The notes under the pieces: model-generated
Told to the model about the DNA's origin: nothing
The model's input: only the letters and a program-made list of their open reading frames with translations
Database searches by the model: none
Source: Bacillus sp. RO3
GTDB lineage: Bacteria; Bacillota; Bacilli; Bacillales; Bacillaceae_B
Reading direction: 5' to 3'
Length of the DNA stretch: 64,000 nt
NCBI RefSeq assembly: GCF_012911895.1
Contig: NZ_JAAXCV010000017.1
Span: 110,012-174,011, forward strand
In this document: piece by piece, positions 1-8,640 of the stretch
Layout of the letters: each line of letters opens with the position of its first letter
Position numbering within the stretch: the stretch's first letter is position 1
Translations under genes and position numbers: made by a program

Positions 1-721
1 CCCAGAATCCATGACGGTCGCTCTTACTGTACCGTGTGATGTCAGAGGAAGCACTCACCCCTGAAATATATTGAACGAAGACAAGGCTCGAGTAGAATAG
101 GAACGTTCCGATCGAGAATGGTTCCTGCCCTTGGTTTAACGTCAAAAGCGCACAGGTTCCTTCTGAAAGAAACAGGTACAGGATGATTCCCTGGCCGATC
201 ACGAGGATCGGTATGAATAGTTTAGTAGCTTTCTTGACGGCTTCGAAGCCGATGAGAGCTAGAAGGGTCATGATGATGGCGAGTCCGATGGCAACAGGTA
301 CAAACGGAATTGTGTACGGTGTTACTTTTTCCACCATGGAGATGATGACGAAGGTTCCTCCGATGGTTTGGACGCTGAACCAGTAGAGGGACGTCAGGGA
401 CCGGATGGGGGATGCGATGAGCATCGACAGCCGGGTTCCGATGATGGACCGGAGGACGTATTGGGCTGGAAGGCCGTAGCGGGAGCCCGGTAATGAGAGG
501 AATGAGACGAAGAGGAAGGCGACGCTTGCTCCGAGTACGGTGGCAAGAAATGCTGCCTGGAAGGATAGTCCGCCTTCTAAGACGGCGAGTGCCGGGATGA
601 GAAAGTTTCCTGCGTTGACGGAGAAGGCGAGCTGGATGATGAAGTATTCGATCCAGGTGGTTGATTTTAGTTCGGTTGGGACTTTTTCGAGTCCGAGTCG
701 TTCGATCATGGGTTGTTTCAT
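1..721 (-). CDS. NCS1-family nucleobase (cytosine/purine-type) permease, C-terminus beyond window
   Basis: About 240 codons are open on the minus strand and run off the left edge without a stop. The start is the ATG at 721, preceded by AAAGGAG. The protein begins MKQPMIERLGLEKVP, a soluble N-terminus typical of NCS1 (purine-cytosine) permeases. Hydrophobic helices rich in Gly and Ala follow, beginning around IIQLAFSVNAGNF; next comes a conserved-looking LPGSRYGLPAQYVLRS stretch, as in CodB/allantoin-type carriers. It should be a proton- or sodium-coupled importer of a nucleobase or related compound in the plasma membrane. The substrate cannot be read from this fragment. It is transcribed away from ald. 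Family is fairly sure; substrate unknown. Confidence 0.8.
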   Translation of the reverse strand, partial: MKQPMIERLGLEKVPTELKSTTWIEYFIIQLAFSVNAGNFLIPALAVLEGGLSFQAAFLATVLGASVAFLFVSFLSLPGSRYGLPAQYVLRSIIGTRLSMLIASPIRSLTSLYWFSVQTIGGTFVIISMVEKVTPYTIPFVPVAIGLAIIMTLLALIGFEAVKKATKLFIPILVIGQGIILYLFLSEGTCALLTLNQGQEPFSIGTFLFYSSLVFVQYISGVSASSDITRYSKSDRHGFW

Positions 722-851
722 GGGAAGATTCTCCTTTGTGCCTAGTAAAATGCGTATCTTTTATTTTAAAGAATTTTTGCAAAAAAGCGAAGAAATAATC
801 ATTTTATTTTTTTGAGAAAAGTAGAGATATTTCCTTATTTATTTGTTAGAA

Positions 852-865
852 TGTAAGTGCTTACA
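852..865. promoter_or_regulatory. cre-like CcpA operator in the permease/ald divergent region
   Basis: TGTAAGTGCTTACA fits the Bacillus cre consensus TGWAANCGNTNWCA at 13 of 14 positions, the exception being T for C in the central CG. It is an inverted repeat (TGTAAG/CTTACA) lying about 130 bp upstream of the permease and 100 bp upstream of ald, so it could serve either. The 722-965 interval contains no gene. Confidence 0.45.
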
Positions 866-965
866 GGGTGAGTAATGGCCCTTCGCTATTATATAGGAAT
901 AATGGTATATTTATGAAGTAACTGCTCAAGTTGGAGCAATAGTGGAAATAGGAGGTTGGCTTAGT

Positions 966-2084
966 ATGCGTATTGGTGTACCAATGGAGATTAAGAATAA
1001 CGAAAATCGGGTGGCAATGACCCCGGCTGGTGTTGTGAATCTGGTTCTGTATGGACATGAGGTTTACATTGAAGCGGGAGCTGGTTTAGGCTCAGGTTTC
1101 ACGGACGAAGATTATAAAGCAGCAGGTGGACACATTGTTGATTCGGCAGCTGAAGCATGGTCGATGGATATGGTCATGAAGGTAAAAGAGCCTCTTCCAA
1201 GTGAATACTCTTATTTCCGTGAGGGATTGATCTTATTTACATATTTACATCTTGCTCCAGAGCCTGAGTTAACGAAGGCATTAATTGATAATAAAGTGAT
1301 CGGGATCGCGTACGAGACGGTTGAATTGAATCGTGCCCTTCCTCTTCTGACTCCAATGAGTGAAGTGGCTGGACGTATGGCGACACAGATCGGTGCCCAG
1401 TTCCTAGAGAAGATCCACGGCGGGAAAGGTGTACTCCTTTCAGGTGTCCCTGGGGTTCGCCGCAGTAAAGTGACGATCATTGGTGGAGGAGTGGCCGGTA
1501 CGAACGCAGCGAAGATGGCTGTCGGACTTGGTGCCAACGTAACGATCCTTGACCTGAACCCGGATCGCCTTCGTCAGCTGGATGATATCTTCGGAAGCGA
1601 CGTAACGACGCTTATGTCCAACCCGCTTAATATCGAACAAGCGGTAAGAGAAGCGGATCTTGTTATCGGAGCTGTTCTGATTCCAGGAGCGAAAGCACCT
1701 AAATTGGTAACGGAAGACATGATCAAAGCGATGACACCTGGTTCAGTCGTTGTCGATATCGCCATCGACCAAGGTGGAATCTTCGAAACAACGGACCGCA
1801 TCACGACCCATGACGATCCAACTTACGTGAAGCATGGCGTTGTACACTATGCCGTAGCGAACATGCCTGGTGCCGTACCGCGTACGTCTACCATTGCCCT
1901 GACGAACGTGACCGTACCTTATGCCGTGCAGATCGCCAACAAAGGCTACAAGCAGGCGTGCCTGGACAACGAAGCGCTCTTAAAAGGAATCAACACCTTG
2001 AACGGATATGTGACGTACCAAGCCGTAGCCGAAGCACACAATGTGGACTACTCTGACACACGAACACAATTACAACAGCAATAA
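966..2084 (+). CDS. ald: alanine dehydrogenase
   Basis: This is a 372-residue NAD-dependent L-alanine dehydrogenase, which interconverts alanine with pyruvate plus ammonia. In Bacillus it feeds alanine into the TCA cycle and matters for sporulation. The start at 966 is chosen over an in-frame ATG at 942 because ATAGGAGG lies just before it and [18 protein letters not shown] is the family N-terminus. Visible landmarks are the substrate-binding Arg15, the VMKVKEP lysine region, the catalytic-histidine segment YLHLAPE, a Rossmann motif [12 protein letters not shown] near residues 170-185, and VDIAIDQGG. Length matches the B. subtilis enzyme (378). It is monocistronic with its own terminator. Confidence 0.97.
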   Translation: MRIGVPMEIKNNENRVAMTPAGVVNLVLYGHEVYIEAGAGLGSGFTDEDYKAAGGHIVDSAAEAWSMDMVMKVKEPLPSEYSYFREGLILFTYLHLAPEPELTKALIDNKVIGIAYETVELNRALPLLTPMSEVAGRMATQIGAQFLEKIHGGKGVLLSGVPGVRRSKVTIIGGGVAGTNAAKMAVGLGANVTILDLNPDRLRQLDDIFGSDVTTLMSNPLNIEQAVREADLVIGAVLIPGAKAPKLVTEDMIKAMTPGSVVVDIAIDQGGIFETTDRITTHDDPTYVKHGVVHYAVANMPGAVPRTSTIALTNVTVPYAVQIANKGYKQACLDNEALLKGINTLNGYVTYQAVAEAHNVDYSDTRTQLQQQ

Positions 2085-2091
2085 CACCAAG

Positions 2092-2127
2092 AAGCCGACT
2101 GGATAGAATGTTCAGCCGGCTTTTTTT
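2092..2127 (+). terminator. Rho-independent terminator of ald
   Basis: A 10-bp stem (AAGCCGACTG pairing with CAGCCGGCTT, one mismatch) is followed by seven T residues. Confidence 0.85.
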
Positions 2128-2202
2128 ATATGAAAAGCAAATGATTTTCTTTCGTTTATAAATGAGGACTGAAGAAATTGGTGGTACCGATGATCAGTTG
2201 AT

Positions 2203-2450
2203 TGGAGCGGAAGGTGCTCGACTCCTGCGGGAATAGCTGGACAGTAAGAAAAGCGGAAGGGCTTTGCCAGGGGCGACAAGCATAAGTTAAGTCTGCCAGA
2301 AAGGCGTTTTTTGCCTTTTTGGCAGACTTGGCTTATGACCTCGAGCCCCTAAGCCCTGTAGCTGGACAGGTGAGACCCCGGAAGCGCAGCTGAGGAGGCT
2401 CACCGCCAGCCCCGCGGAAAGCGAGCACCTGCAGCGGAAATCAACCAGCA
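2203..2450. repeat. composite intergenic hairpin repeat, full-form copy
   Basis: The ald-ytkL gap contains a composite element. The outer parts (about 2203-2268 and 2351-2450, with GAGCGGAAGG, GCTGGACAG, GGTGAGACCCCGG and CCCGCGGAAAGCGAGCACC) recur inverted at 40.82-41.00 kb and as a fragment at 5.33 kb. The inner part (2269-2350) is one long hairpin: AGGGGC/GCCCCT outside, then CATAAG/CTTATG, then a near-perfect 17-bp stem around a short T-rich loop. Inner-type units recur in tandem at 60.06-60.36 kb. No coding frame is supported. It resembles dispersed, probably non-autonomous repeats of Bacillaceae; its function is unknown. Confidence 0.75.
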
Positions 2451-2536
2451 CTCGCTTAATTTCTTGAAATCCGGGTATAACAGTAAAGTAGATACGAGAG
2501 TACCAATCGATAAGTTGTAGATGGAGGAGATACCAA

Positions 2537-3217
2537 ATGAAGATATCATATCATGGACATTCAGTAGTGAAGATTGAAACAAATGGAAAGACGATCCTGA
2601 TCGACCCGTTCATCAACGGAAATGAACTGACAGATCTGAAAGTCGAGGACGAGAGACCCGATGTCATTATCCTTACTCACGGTCACAACGATCATGTTGG
2701 TGATACGGTGGAGCTTGCCAAGAAAAATGACTCTCTTGTCATCGCCAACCACGAACTGGCCACGTACCTTAGCTGGCAGCTCGTGAAAACCCATCCTATG
2801 CATATCGGAGGCGCCTATGAATTCGATTTCGGGAAAGTGAAATTCACTCAGGCGTTCCACGGGTCCGGCCTGATCACAGATGGAAATGAAATCATCTATA
2901 TGGGGATGCCTGCAGGAATCCTCCTTATGATTGAAGGGAAGACGATCTTCCATGCAGGGGATACGGGCTTATTCTCTGATATGAAGTTGATCGGGGAGCG
3001 TCACCCCATTGACCTCGCCTTCCTGCCGATTGGGGATAATTTCACCATGGGACCTGAAGATGCAGCGACGGCGGCAAGCTTCCTGAAAGCAAAGAAAGTC
3101 GTGCCGATCCACTATGATACCTTCCCGCCAATCAAGCAGGATCCAAATAAATTCATCGATATGCTGGAAGACTCTGAAGGACAGGTCATGAAGGCCGGAG
3201 ATGTCATCGATTTTTGA
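2537..3217 (+). CDS. ytkL: UPF0173 metal-dependent hydrolase (YtkL-like)
   Basis: This 226-residue protein of the metallo-beta-lactamase fold belongs to the UPF0173 group, like B. subtilis YtkL (227 aa). The metal-binding signature HGHNDH is at residues 48-53 (H48, H50, D52, H53). Further ligands are expected at FHGSG, HAGDTG and the C-terminal [13 protein letters not shown] precedes the ATG at 2537. The physiological substrate is not known for this family. It stands alone, with a repeat upstream and a bidirectional terminator downstream. Confidence 0.93.
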   Translation: MKISYHGHSVVKIETNGKTILIDPFINGNELTDLKVEDERPDVIILTHGHNDHVGDTVELAKKNDSLVIANHELATYLSWQLVKTHPMHIGGAYEFDFGKVKFTQAFHGSGLITDGNEIIYMGMPAGILLMIEGKTIFHAGDTGLFSDMKLIGERHPIDLAFLPIGDNFTMGPEDAATAASFLKAKKVVPIHYDTFPPIKQDPNKFIDMLEDSEGQVMKAGDVIDF

Positions 3218-3325
3218 TTGAATATACGTATTAGTAGTCCAGATAACGTGGAGGAAGCTTAATCTCTCACCCCCATTTTTCGTAATGGAGAAAACAGGGG
3301 TATTACTAATAAAATGAACACACCA

Positions 3326-3353
3326 AAAAATCTTGGGATATCCCAAGATTTTT
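3326..3353. terminator. bidirectional terminator after ytkL
   Basis: A perfect 28-bp palindrome centred on GGGATATCCC has A5 and T5 tails, so it can terminate transcription from either side. Confidence 0.85.
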
Positions 3354-3471
3354 GTTATTGATGGAATGGATCTTCATTTATTAGAGGCCATAAAGATGTG
3401 CAGTTGATATTTATGAATTTAGGTACAAAATACCAATTTCTTTTATTTTTTACTTAGGTAAACTTTTTTGG

Positions 3472-3500
3472 TTGACTACAAAATCAATTTGGTTGATAAT
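3472..3500 (+). promoter_or_regulatory. sigma-A promoter of an orphan short transcript
   Basis: TTGACT (3472-3477) and GATAAT (3495-3500) are separated by exactly 17 bp, close to the sigma-A consensus. A direct repeat TTTGGTTGA overlaps both boxes. No reading frame follows before the terminator at 3568-3603. Confidence 0.65.
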
Positions 3501-3506
3501 GTACTT

Positions 3507-3603
3507 AAGAAATTCACTAAATTTCTCCCTAAGTGATATATCAAAAGCCATGATATATCATACATGTAGTCACCCTCTAGTAGTAGAGCGGTGACTTTTT
3601 TTT
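3507..3603 (+). ncRNA. candidate small RNA, about 97 nt
   Basis: The stretch between the promoter at 3472-3500 and a strong terminator folds into three parts. First is a hairpin around 3502-3534 (AGAAATT/AATTTCT with flanking ACTT/AAGT). Second is a pair of TGATATATCA sequences at 3534-3543 and 3551-3560, which can pair with each other. Third is the terminator stem AGTCACC/GGTGACT (3568-3595) with an inner TCTA/TAGA extension and eight T residues. There is no start codon with a ribosome binding site. I do not recognise it as a known RNA family. It could be a trans-acting sRNA or a remnant of a lost gene's leader. Confidence 0.5.
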
Positions 3604-3754
3604 ATGTTAAACAACTCTCTTGATGGTTGAGCCATGCGAAATTTGCTTCTGTAAACATGTAAAAATGTTCGAGCGTGAGTTGGTAAGTGGGTGGTTGAAA
3701 GCTGTCTGTTCTCAACGGAATCGACCTATGATATTCTTAGGTTATAGGAATTTC

Positions 3755-3781
3755 CTTATATTGTAACAGCTGCAATATAAG
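3755..3781. promoter_or_regulatory. inverted repeat upstream of the hydrolase gene
   Basis: CTTATATTG and CAATATAAG are perfect 9-bp arms around a 9-nt spacer, 36 bp upstream of the GTG start. This may be an operator or an mRNA hairpin. I see nothing else in 3604-3816. Confidence 0.4.
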
Positions 3782-3816
3782 TTGAGTGAAGTTGTCTTTC
3801 GAAGGGGGAGGAGTTC

Positions 3817-4737
3817 GTGCAAGAGAACATTATGACTTTATCTGATGGTAGAAAAGTAGGTTTTTCTGTCTATGGTGATAAAAACGGGATTCCGCTTTTT
3901 TTATTTCACGGTACTCCTGGTTCAAGAGTATGGTTTTTAGAAGATGATCGTATCGCACAAAGACTGGGTATCTACTTAATAGCTACCGACCGACCTGGTT
4001 ATGGTTTATCAGATAAAAAAGATAATCGTAACCTTCTAGATTATTCATCTGATATCGAGGAACTTGCTAACTATTTACATATTGATGAATTTTCAGTTTT
4101 GGGGGTTTCAGGGGGTGGAGCATACGCAGCTTCAGTATCGTATCGACTGCCAAACAGAGTGAAGGTATGTATTCTTGTTTCGACAGCCACTCCTTTTGTT
4201 GATGGTAAGCCTTCAAAAATGATGTCAAAGGAAAATCGTTTAGCCTTTTTCCTCACTGATTACTTCCCCTGGTTATTGAAAATGGCTAACAAAGCACAAA
4301 AGAAGTTAATTGATAAAAATCCTGAAAAGTATAAAGATACATTAAAAAAAGGTGGTAGTCATCTATCACAATGGGATAACACGATTTTATTAGATGATGA
4401 CGTTTTAGAAAATGGCATCCTACACTCCAAAGAAGCATACCGCCAAGGCGGGGATGAAATTATAAACGAATCTAGACTACTCGCAAGAGACTGGGGATTC
4501 AGCCTCGATAAAATCATAACGCCTATCAAAATATGGCACGGAGAAGAAGACACTTTATCTCCTATAAGTGACGTGAGGGATATGGAAAACCTCTTACAGA
4601 ATGTTGAACCGCATTACATTAAAGAGGCTGGACACTTCCTAACTGAAAAAGATGAGGTTTGGGAATCTATACTGACAAATATGAAAGAGTGTCACGATGC
4701 TCAACTTTCACAGTCGTTCTTCAAAGGGAACTCCTAA
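3817..4737 (+). CDS. alpha/beta-fold hydrolase
   Basis: This 306-residue cytoplasmic serine hydrolase starts at a GTG at 3817, with GGGGGAGG five bases upstream; an ATG 15 bases later is a weaker alternative. The oxyanion segment HGTPGSR begins at residue 31. The nucleophile elbow is GVSGG (Ser98), with Asp245 in HGEEDTLSP and His273 in EAGHF completing the triad. A cap region of about 100 residues (roughly 130-230) sits between strands. The substrate is unknown. The gene is not part of the conserved ytkL-ytoI block and is probably accessory. Confidence 0.85.
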   Translation: MQENIMTLSDGRKVGFSVYGDKNGIPLFLFHGTPGSRVWFLEDDRIAQRLGIYLIATDRPGYGLSDKKDNRNLLDYSSDIEELANYLHIDEFSVLGVSGGGAYAASVSYRLPNRVKVCILVSTATPFVDGKPSKMMSKENRLAFFLTDYFPWLLKMANKAQKKLIDKNPEKYKDTLKKGGSHLSQWDNTILLDDDVLENGILHSKEAYRQGGDEIINESRLLARDWGFSLDKIITPIKIWHGEEDTLSPISDVRDMENLLQNVEPHYIKEAGHFLTEKDEVWESILTNMKECHDAQLSQSFFKGNS

Positions 4738-4753
4738 ATAAGACTGAGTTCCC
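4726..4753 (+). terminator. hairpin overlapping the hydrolase stop codon
   Basis: GGGAACTC/GAGTTCCC forms a perfect 8-bp stem with a 12-nt loop containing the stop codon. No U-tract follows, so it is either a weak terminator or a 3-prime stability hairpin. The rest of 4754-5027 shows no convincing gene. Confidence 0.4.
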
Positions 4754-5027
4754 TATCTGAAGAAAATATCATGACGGTGTATCTCAACTGGCAAAAGCTT
4801 GGTCATTACGATACATTTTATGATTGCCACTAATTTCAGCACTGGTTTCTTTACACTAAATGAACTGTTTCAATACAAAAGGTCTGCCGGATCAGATAAT
4901 CAATTCAATGTATCTCCACAAAAACCGCACTACTTACCTTACACATCACGCTTTTTTCATTGTTTTATACAATATCCTCCCACCGCATGCATATATATGT
5001 TACAAGCCTAGAGAGGAGGAAGAACGT

Positions 5028-5279
5028 GTGAAACAACGATACCAACGATACATTCTCTGTTTACTCATAACCGGGGCCCTCATTTATTATGGCGCTCCCC
5101 GTATGTCCATATTTGCAGAAGGCCTGCCCGGCATTTTCGCCATAAGCTGGCTCGTCCTCGCCACCTTCGTCGTGGCAGGCAACCTGGCCGCCCTTCTATA
5201 CACCCCTAAAGGGACAAGCAAAGGCAAGACATCGAAGTCAAAACCTGTCCGCAGAGTAAAATCACGCTCATTTGGATAA
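5028..5279 (+). CDS. small two-helix membrane protein, unknown function
   Basis: This is an 83-residue protein. The GTG at 5028 follows GAGGAGGA; in-frame codons further upstream lack a ribosome binding site. Two hydrophobic segments (about residues 7-24 and 35-60) are followed by a Lys/Arg/Ser-rich tail, suggesting the C-terminus is cytoplasmic. I do not recognise the family. It lies just upstream of ytoI, separated from it by a repeat fragment and a hairpin. Confidence 0.65.
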   Translation: MKQRYQRYILCLLITGALIYYGAPRMSIFAEGLPGIFAISWLVLATFVVAGNLAALLYTPKGTSKGKTSKSKPVRRVKSRSFG

Positions 5280-5329
5280 GAATTATGGATGCAATAGAGG
5301 TGAAAGAGGGAGTACAAGTGCTCAACTTA

Positions 5330-5373
5330 CGCCCCGCGAAAAGCGGGCACCTGCAGCGAAAATCAACCAGCAC
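5330..5373. repeat. truncated copy of the composite intergenic repeat
   Basis: CCCCGCGAAAAGCGGGCACC followed by TGCAGCGAAAATCAACCAGC matches the right end of the 2.2 kb element (2410-2450) with a few substitutions. No other part of the element is present. Confidence 0.7.
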
Positions 5374-5410
5374 CCTCTTCATACAAAAGCATGAGAGTAC
5401 GACCAATCAC

Positions 5411-5436
5411 CGGGGCTTACACCAATGTAAGCCCCG
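5411..5436. other. strong hairpin without U-tract upstream of ytoI
   Basis: CGGGGCTTACA/TGTAAGCCCCG is a perfect 11-bp stem with a 4-nt loop. Neither flank is T-rich, so it is an atypical terminator or a structural element. It ends seven bases before the ytoI -35 box. Confidence 0.55.
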
Positions 5437-5442
5437 ATTAAA

Positions 5443-5471
5443 TTGAAACACCACGCTTTTCACATTATAAT
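5443..5471 (+). promoter_or_regulatory. sigma-A promoter of ytoI
   Basis: TTGAAA (5443-5448) and TATAAT (5466-5471) are separated by 17 bp, about 40 bp before the ytoI start. Confidence 0.75.
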
Positions 5472-5511
5472 AAACATATAAAGCAGGACGTTACAAAGAA
5501 GGGTGAAAAGC

Positions 5512-6831
5512 ATGGCAACTAAACATGAACAAATACTCGAATACATAGATACCTTGCCAGTCGGTGAAAAAATTTCCGTCCGTCAAATCGCGAAAGCCTT
5601 GAACGTCAGTGAAGGAACGGCCTACAGGGCGATTAAGGACGCGGAAACGAAAGGATACGTCAGCACCATTGAGCGAGTCGGCACGATTCGTATCGAACAG
5701 AAGAAAAAGGACAACATCGAAAAGCTCACCTATGCGGAAGTGGTCAATATTATTGACGGACAAGTATTGGGTGGACGATCTGGCCTACATAAAATGCTCA
5801 ATAAGTTCGTCATTGGGGCCATGAAGCTTGAAGCGATGATGAGATACACCGAAGCGGGGAACCTGTTGATCATCGGGAACCGGACGCAGGCCCACGAGCA
5901 TGCGTTAAGGGCCGGGGCTGCCGTTCTCATCACCGGTGGATTCGACGCGGACGAGCATGTGAAGAAGCTCGCCGATGAACTGGAGCTCCCGATCATCTCT
6001 ACTTCCTATGACACGTTCACCGTCGCCACCATGATCAACCGAGCGATCTATGATCAGCTCATCAAGAAGGAGATCGTGCTGGTGGAAGATATTTTAACAA
6101 AGGCAGATGACACGGCCTATCTTCATATCGATGATACGCTGGAGGAATGGTACGAGAAGAATCAATACACCTTCCACAGCCGTTTCCCCGTTGTGGATCA
6201 TAACCTGAAGGTACACGGGATGGTCACCTCCAAGGACGTCATGGGTCAGGAGAAGTATACGGGTATCGACAAAATCATGACGAAACAGCCCATCACCGTC
6301 AGTCCGAATACGAGTGTCGCCTCAGCCGCCCACATCATGATCTGGGAAGGGATCGAATTGCTTCCCGTCGTCAATGAGCAAAACAGGCTCCAGGGGATCA
6401 TCAGCCGTCAGGACGTCTTGAAGGCCCTGCAAATGATTCAGCGTCAGCCCCAGGTAGGGGAAACCATTGATGACCTCATCAGTAACGGAGTGGAAGTGAG
6501 CGGTGAGAAGAAGGGGGATAAAGAAGTCTACCTGTTCGCCGTGACTCCCCAGATGACCACGGGCATCGGGACGATTTCGTACGGGGTCTTCACAACCCTC
6601 ATGACAGAAGCGGCCAACCGGGCATTGAAGCCCTATAAAAAAGGCGATCTCGTCATCGAAAACATGACGATCTATTTCATCAAGCCGGTCCAGATGGAAA
6701 GCATGCTGGAAATTCACCCGAAAGTCCTCGACGTGGGACGTAAATTTGGTAAAGTGGATGTAGAAGTATACAGCGAAGGGGTATTGGTAGGGAAATCCCT
6801 GATGATCTGTCAGCTGATTGACCGTCACTGA
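5512..6831 (+). CDS. ytoI: YtoI: HTH-DRTGG-CBS-hot-dog domain regulator-like protein
   Basis: This 439-residue cytoplasmic protein is the same length as B. subtilis YtoI. ATG 5512 is preferred over GTG 5503 because AAGGGTG sits at proper spacing before it. Domains in order: a winged-helix-like HTH (about 1-65), a DRTGG domain (about 70-185), a CBS pair (about 195-310, with FPVVDHNLKVHGMV and LLPVVNEQNRLQGII repeats), and a MaoC/thioesterase hot-dog domain (about 330-439). CBS and DRTGG domains usually sense adenine nucleotides. The architecture suggests a ligand-responsive regulator, but no function is established. Confidence 0.93.
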   Translation: MATKHEQILEYIDTLPVGEKISVRQIAKALNVSEGTAYRAIKDAETKGYVSTIERVGTIRIEQKKKDNIEKLTYAEVVNIIDGQVLGGRSGLHKMLNKFVIGAMKLEAMMRYTEAGNLLIIGNRTQAHEHALRAGAAVLITGGFDADEHVKKLADELELPIISTSYDTFTVATMINRAIYDQLIKKEIVLVEDILTKADDTAYLHIDDTLEEWYEKNQYTFHSRFPVVDHNLKVHGMVTSKDVMGQEKYTGIDKIMTKQPITVSPNTSVASAAHIMIWEGIELLPVVNEQNRLQGIISRQDVLKALQMIQRQPQVGETIDDLISNGVEVSGEKKGDKEVYLFAVTPQMTTGIGTISYGVFTTLMTEAANRALKPYKKGDLVIENMTIYFIKPVQMESMLEIHPKVLDVGRKFGKVDVEVYSEGVLVGKSLMICQLIDRH

Positions 6832-6845
6832 TGGGATAAGGCAAA

Positions 6846-6875
6846 AAAAAGACCGGATTTTGTGTCCAGTCTTTT
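6846..6875. terminator. bidirectional terminator between ytoI and ytpI
   Basis: AAAAGACCGGA/TCCAGTCTTTT (one mismatch) with A and T tails serves both convergent genes. Confidence 0.8.
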
Positions 6876-6882
6876 GTCTCTC

Positions 6883-7188
6883 TTACTCGTTATCCAGTTC
6901 TTTCGCTTCTCGTTGGGCATACGGAAGTACGTGCTTGTACAGCTTATAGCCTGCCCAGCAGCTTCCCAGTCCAATCAGTATGAACAGACCGCCGATCACA
7001 TACGTCAGCGTACCTGGAAATAGAAATAGCTGATTGATCCCGAACAGGGCAACGAAGATTCCAAGGGCCATGCTAGCTTTCGCCGATAACCATTTCTTCT
7101 CCATGGGCCGGTTCGTTCGTACCTGCCTGATTTTATAAAAGACGTAGAAAGTAAATGTTAATACAATCAGTAATGCGAGAAAATACAT
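6883..7188 (-). CDS. ytpI: YtpI-like membrane protein
   Basis: This 101-residue protein has three predicted membrane helices (about residues 2-18, 37-60 and 62-85), matching B. subtilis YtpI (100 aa) in length and in the KSSMALG/GINQ region, here KASMALGIFVALFGINQL. The start is taken at 7188, with GGAGG eight bases upstream; an ATG at 7212 is in frame but lacks a ribosome binding site. Function is unknown. It converges with ytoI and diverges from nrnA. Confidence 0.85.
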   Translation of the reverse strand: MYFLALLIVLTFTFYVFYKIRQVRTNRPMEKKWLSAKASMALGIFVALFGINQLFLFPGTLTYVIGGLFILIGLGSCWAGYKLYKHVLPYAQREAKELDNE

Positions 7189-7280
7189 ATAGCTGTCCTC
7201 CAATGTCGACATCTCTCGCTACTATTTTACAGATATCTGCCCGGAATGCCAACTGAAAAATCCACTTAAAGGAGATTACC

Positions 7281-8222
7281 ATGAAAGAACAAATTCTGAA
7301 CCTTATCAAACAATATGAAACCATCATTGTCCATAGACATGTCCGCCCCGATCCCGACGCCTACGGTTCCCAGGGGGGACTCGTTGAAATGCTGAAGGCC
7401 TCCTTCCCAGACAAGAAGGTATACGCTGTCGGAAAAGAAGAAGAATCCCTTCATTATTTAAAGAGGCTCGATGTGATTGAAGATCACGTCTTTGAAGGAG
7501 CCTTGATCATCGTCTGTGACACTGCGAATGAAGAACGGATCTGCGACACCCGCTACAAGCTCGGTGATACCCTTGTGAAAATCGACCACCATCCGAATGA
7601 AGACGCCTACGGGGATTACTTATGGATCGATACGTCTGCAAGCTCAGTGAGCGAAATGATTTACGAATTCTATCTGTTCGGCAAGGATAAAGGACTCGTC
7701 ATGCCTGATGAAGGAGCAAGACTGTTATTCGGTGGAATCGTCGGGGACACAGGACGTTTCCTTTACCCAAGCACCACCCAGAAGACCTTTGACATTGCCG
7801 GCGAATTGATCCGCTTTGACTTTGACCGCAATGACTTATTCAACAAAATGTATGAAGTGGACACGAACGTATTGAAACTTCATGGATATGTGCTGCAGAA
7901 TTTCGAAATGGATCAGGACGGCTGTGCCATGATGATCATGACGAAGGACATCCTTGAAGAGCATGGGGTCGTTCCTTCAGAAGCATCGTTACTCGTCAGT
8001 ACCCTCGGAAACGTAAAGGGCATCAAAGCATGGGTGTTCTTCATTGAAGAAGACGATCAAGTCAGGGTCCGCCTCCGCTCAAAAGGCCCCGTCATCAACA
8101 CCATCGCCAAGAAATACAACGGCGGGGGACACCCGTTGGCCGCCGGGGCATCCATCTATTCATGGGAAGAAAAAGAAGCAGTGATGAACGATTTAAGAGA
8201 AGTGTGCAGAAATCATCAATAA
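7281..8222 (+). CDS. nrnA: NrnA, DHH/DHHA1 nanoRNase and pAp phosphatase
   Basis: The 313-residue length is identical to B. subtilis NrnA (YtqI). DHH motifs are present: HRHVRPDPDAYGSQ (residues 18-31), Asp80 in IVCDTANEER, and DHHP at 102-105. The DHHA1 substrate-binding loop GGGHPLAAG begins at 281. The enzyme degrades 2-5 nt RNAs and dephosphorylates pAp in the cytoplasm using Mn2+. AAAGGAG precedes the ATG. In B. subtilis, as I recall it, ytrI is the next conserved gene; here about 20 kb of accessory DNA intervenes. Confidence 0.96.
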   Translation: MKEQILNLIKQYETIIVHRHVRPDPDAYGSQGGLVEMLKASFPDKKVYAVGKEEESLHYLKRLDVIEDHVFEGALIIVCDTANEERICDTRYKLGDTLVKIDHHPNEDAYGDYLWIDTSASSVSEMIYEFYLFGKDKGLVMPDEGARLLFGGIVGDTGRFLYPSTTQKTFDIAGELIRFDFDRNDLFNKMYEVDTNVLKLHGYVLQNFEMDQDGCAMMIMTKDILEEHGVVPSEASLLVSTLGNVKGIKAWVFFIEEDDQVRVRLRSKGPVINTIAKKYNGGGHPLAAGASIYSWEEKEAVMNDLREVCRNHQ

Positions 8223-8244
8223 GCCGGCGAATGCCGGCTTTTTA
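8221..8244 (+). terminator. nrnA terminator
   Basis: A perfect AAGCCGGC/GCCGGCTT stem with a GAAT loop, then TTTATT. It overlaps the stop codon. Confidence 0.85.
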
Positions 8245-8324
8245 TTATGGAAATCAGAAACGTGGTAAAGAGCATCAGCAGTGGTTGCAAAGGGCTCTCT
8301 TTTCGAGTGGATTTTGTATAAACG

Positions 8325-8367
8325 ACAAGAAAACTGACCTGTGGATTGGCATAGGTCAGTTTCTTGT
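8325..8367. terminator. second hairpin at the left edge of the accessory region
   Basis: ACAAGAAAACTGACC pairs with GGTCAGTTTCTTGT (one bulged A) around a 14-nt loop. It may terminate in both directions weakly. I see no gene between 8245 and 8640. Confidence 0.55.
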
Positions 8368-8640
8368 TATATCAAGGTTTAAAAGGCATGAACCGTGTAA
8401 AAGGCAGACCAAATTTTTATTCGGGACAACAGTTATTGTCCTCGTAAAAAAGTTGCTAAAATGAATGTCAATCGCCTGGATATTTTGTGTGCCAAAAAGG
8501 TCATAAACTGTTAAATAGGCAACCTAGCGTGTGGTAATATAAGGATAGACAAAGTAAGCTTATATTCCAATATAGGGAATAATATATTAATAAGAATGAA
8601 GGATTTATATTGGGAAATTTCAGCTAGGGGAAATGAGAAA

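Noticed and set aside
222..782. 186-codon minus-strand open frame, His/Arg/Pro-rich
   Set aside because: It overlaps, in a different frame, the permease gene whose hydrophobic product and ribosome binding site are clear. Its composition is typical of an antisense or out-of-frame shadow.
4799..5011. 70-codon frame upstream of the small membrane protein gene
   Set aside because: No ribosome binding site and no coherent composition; it overlaps the region leading to the GTG start at 5028.
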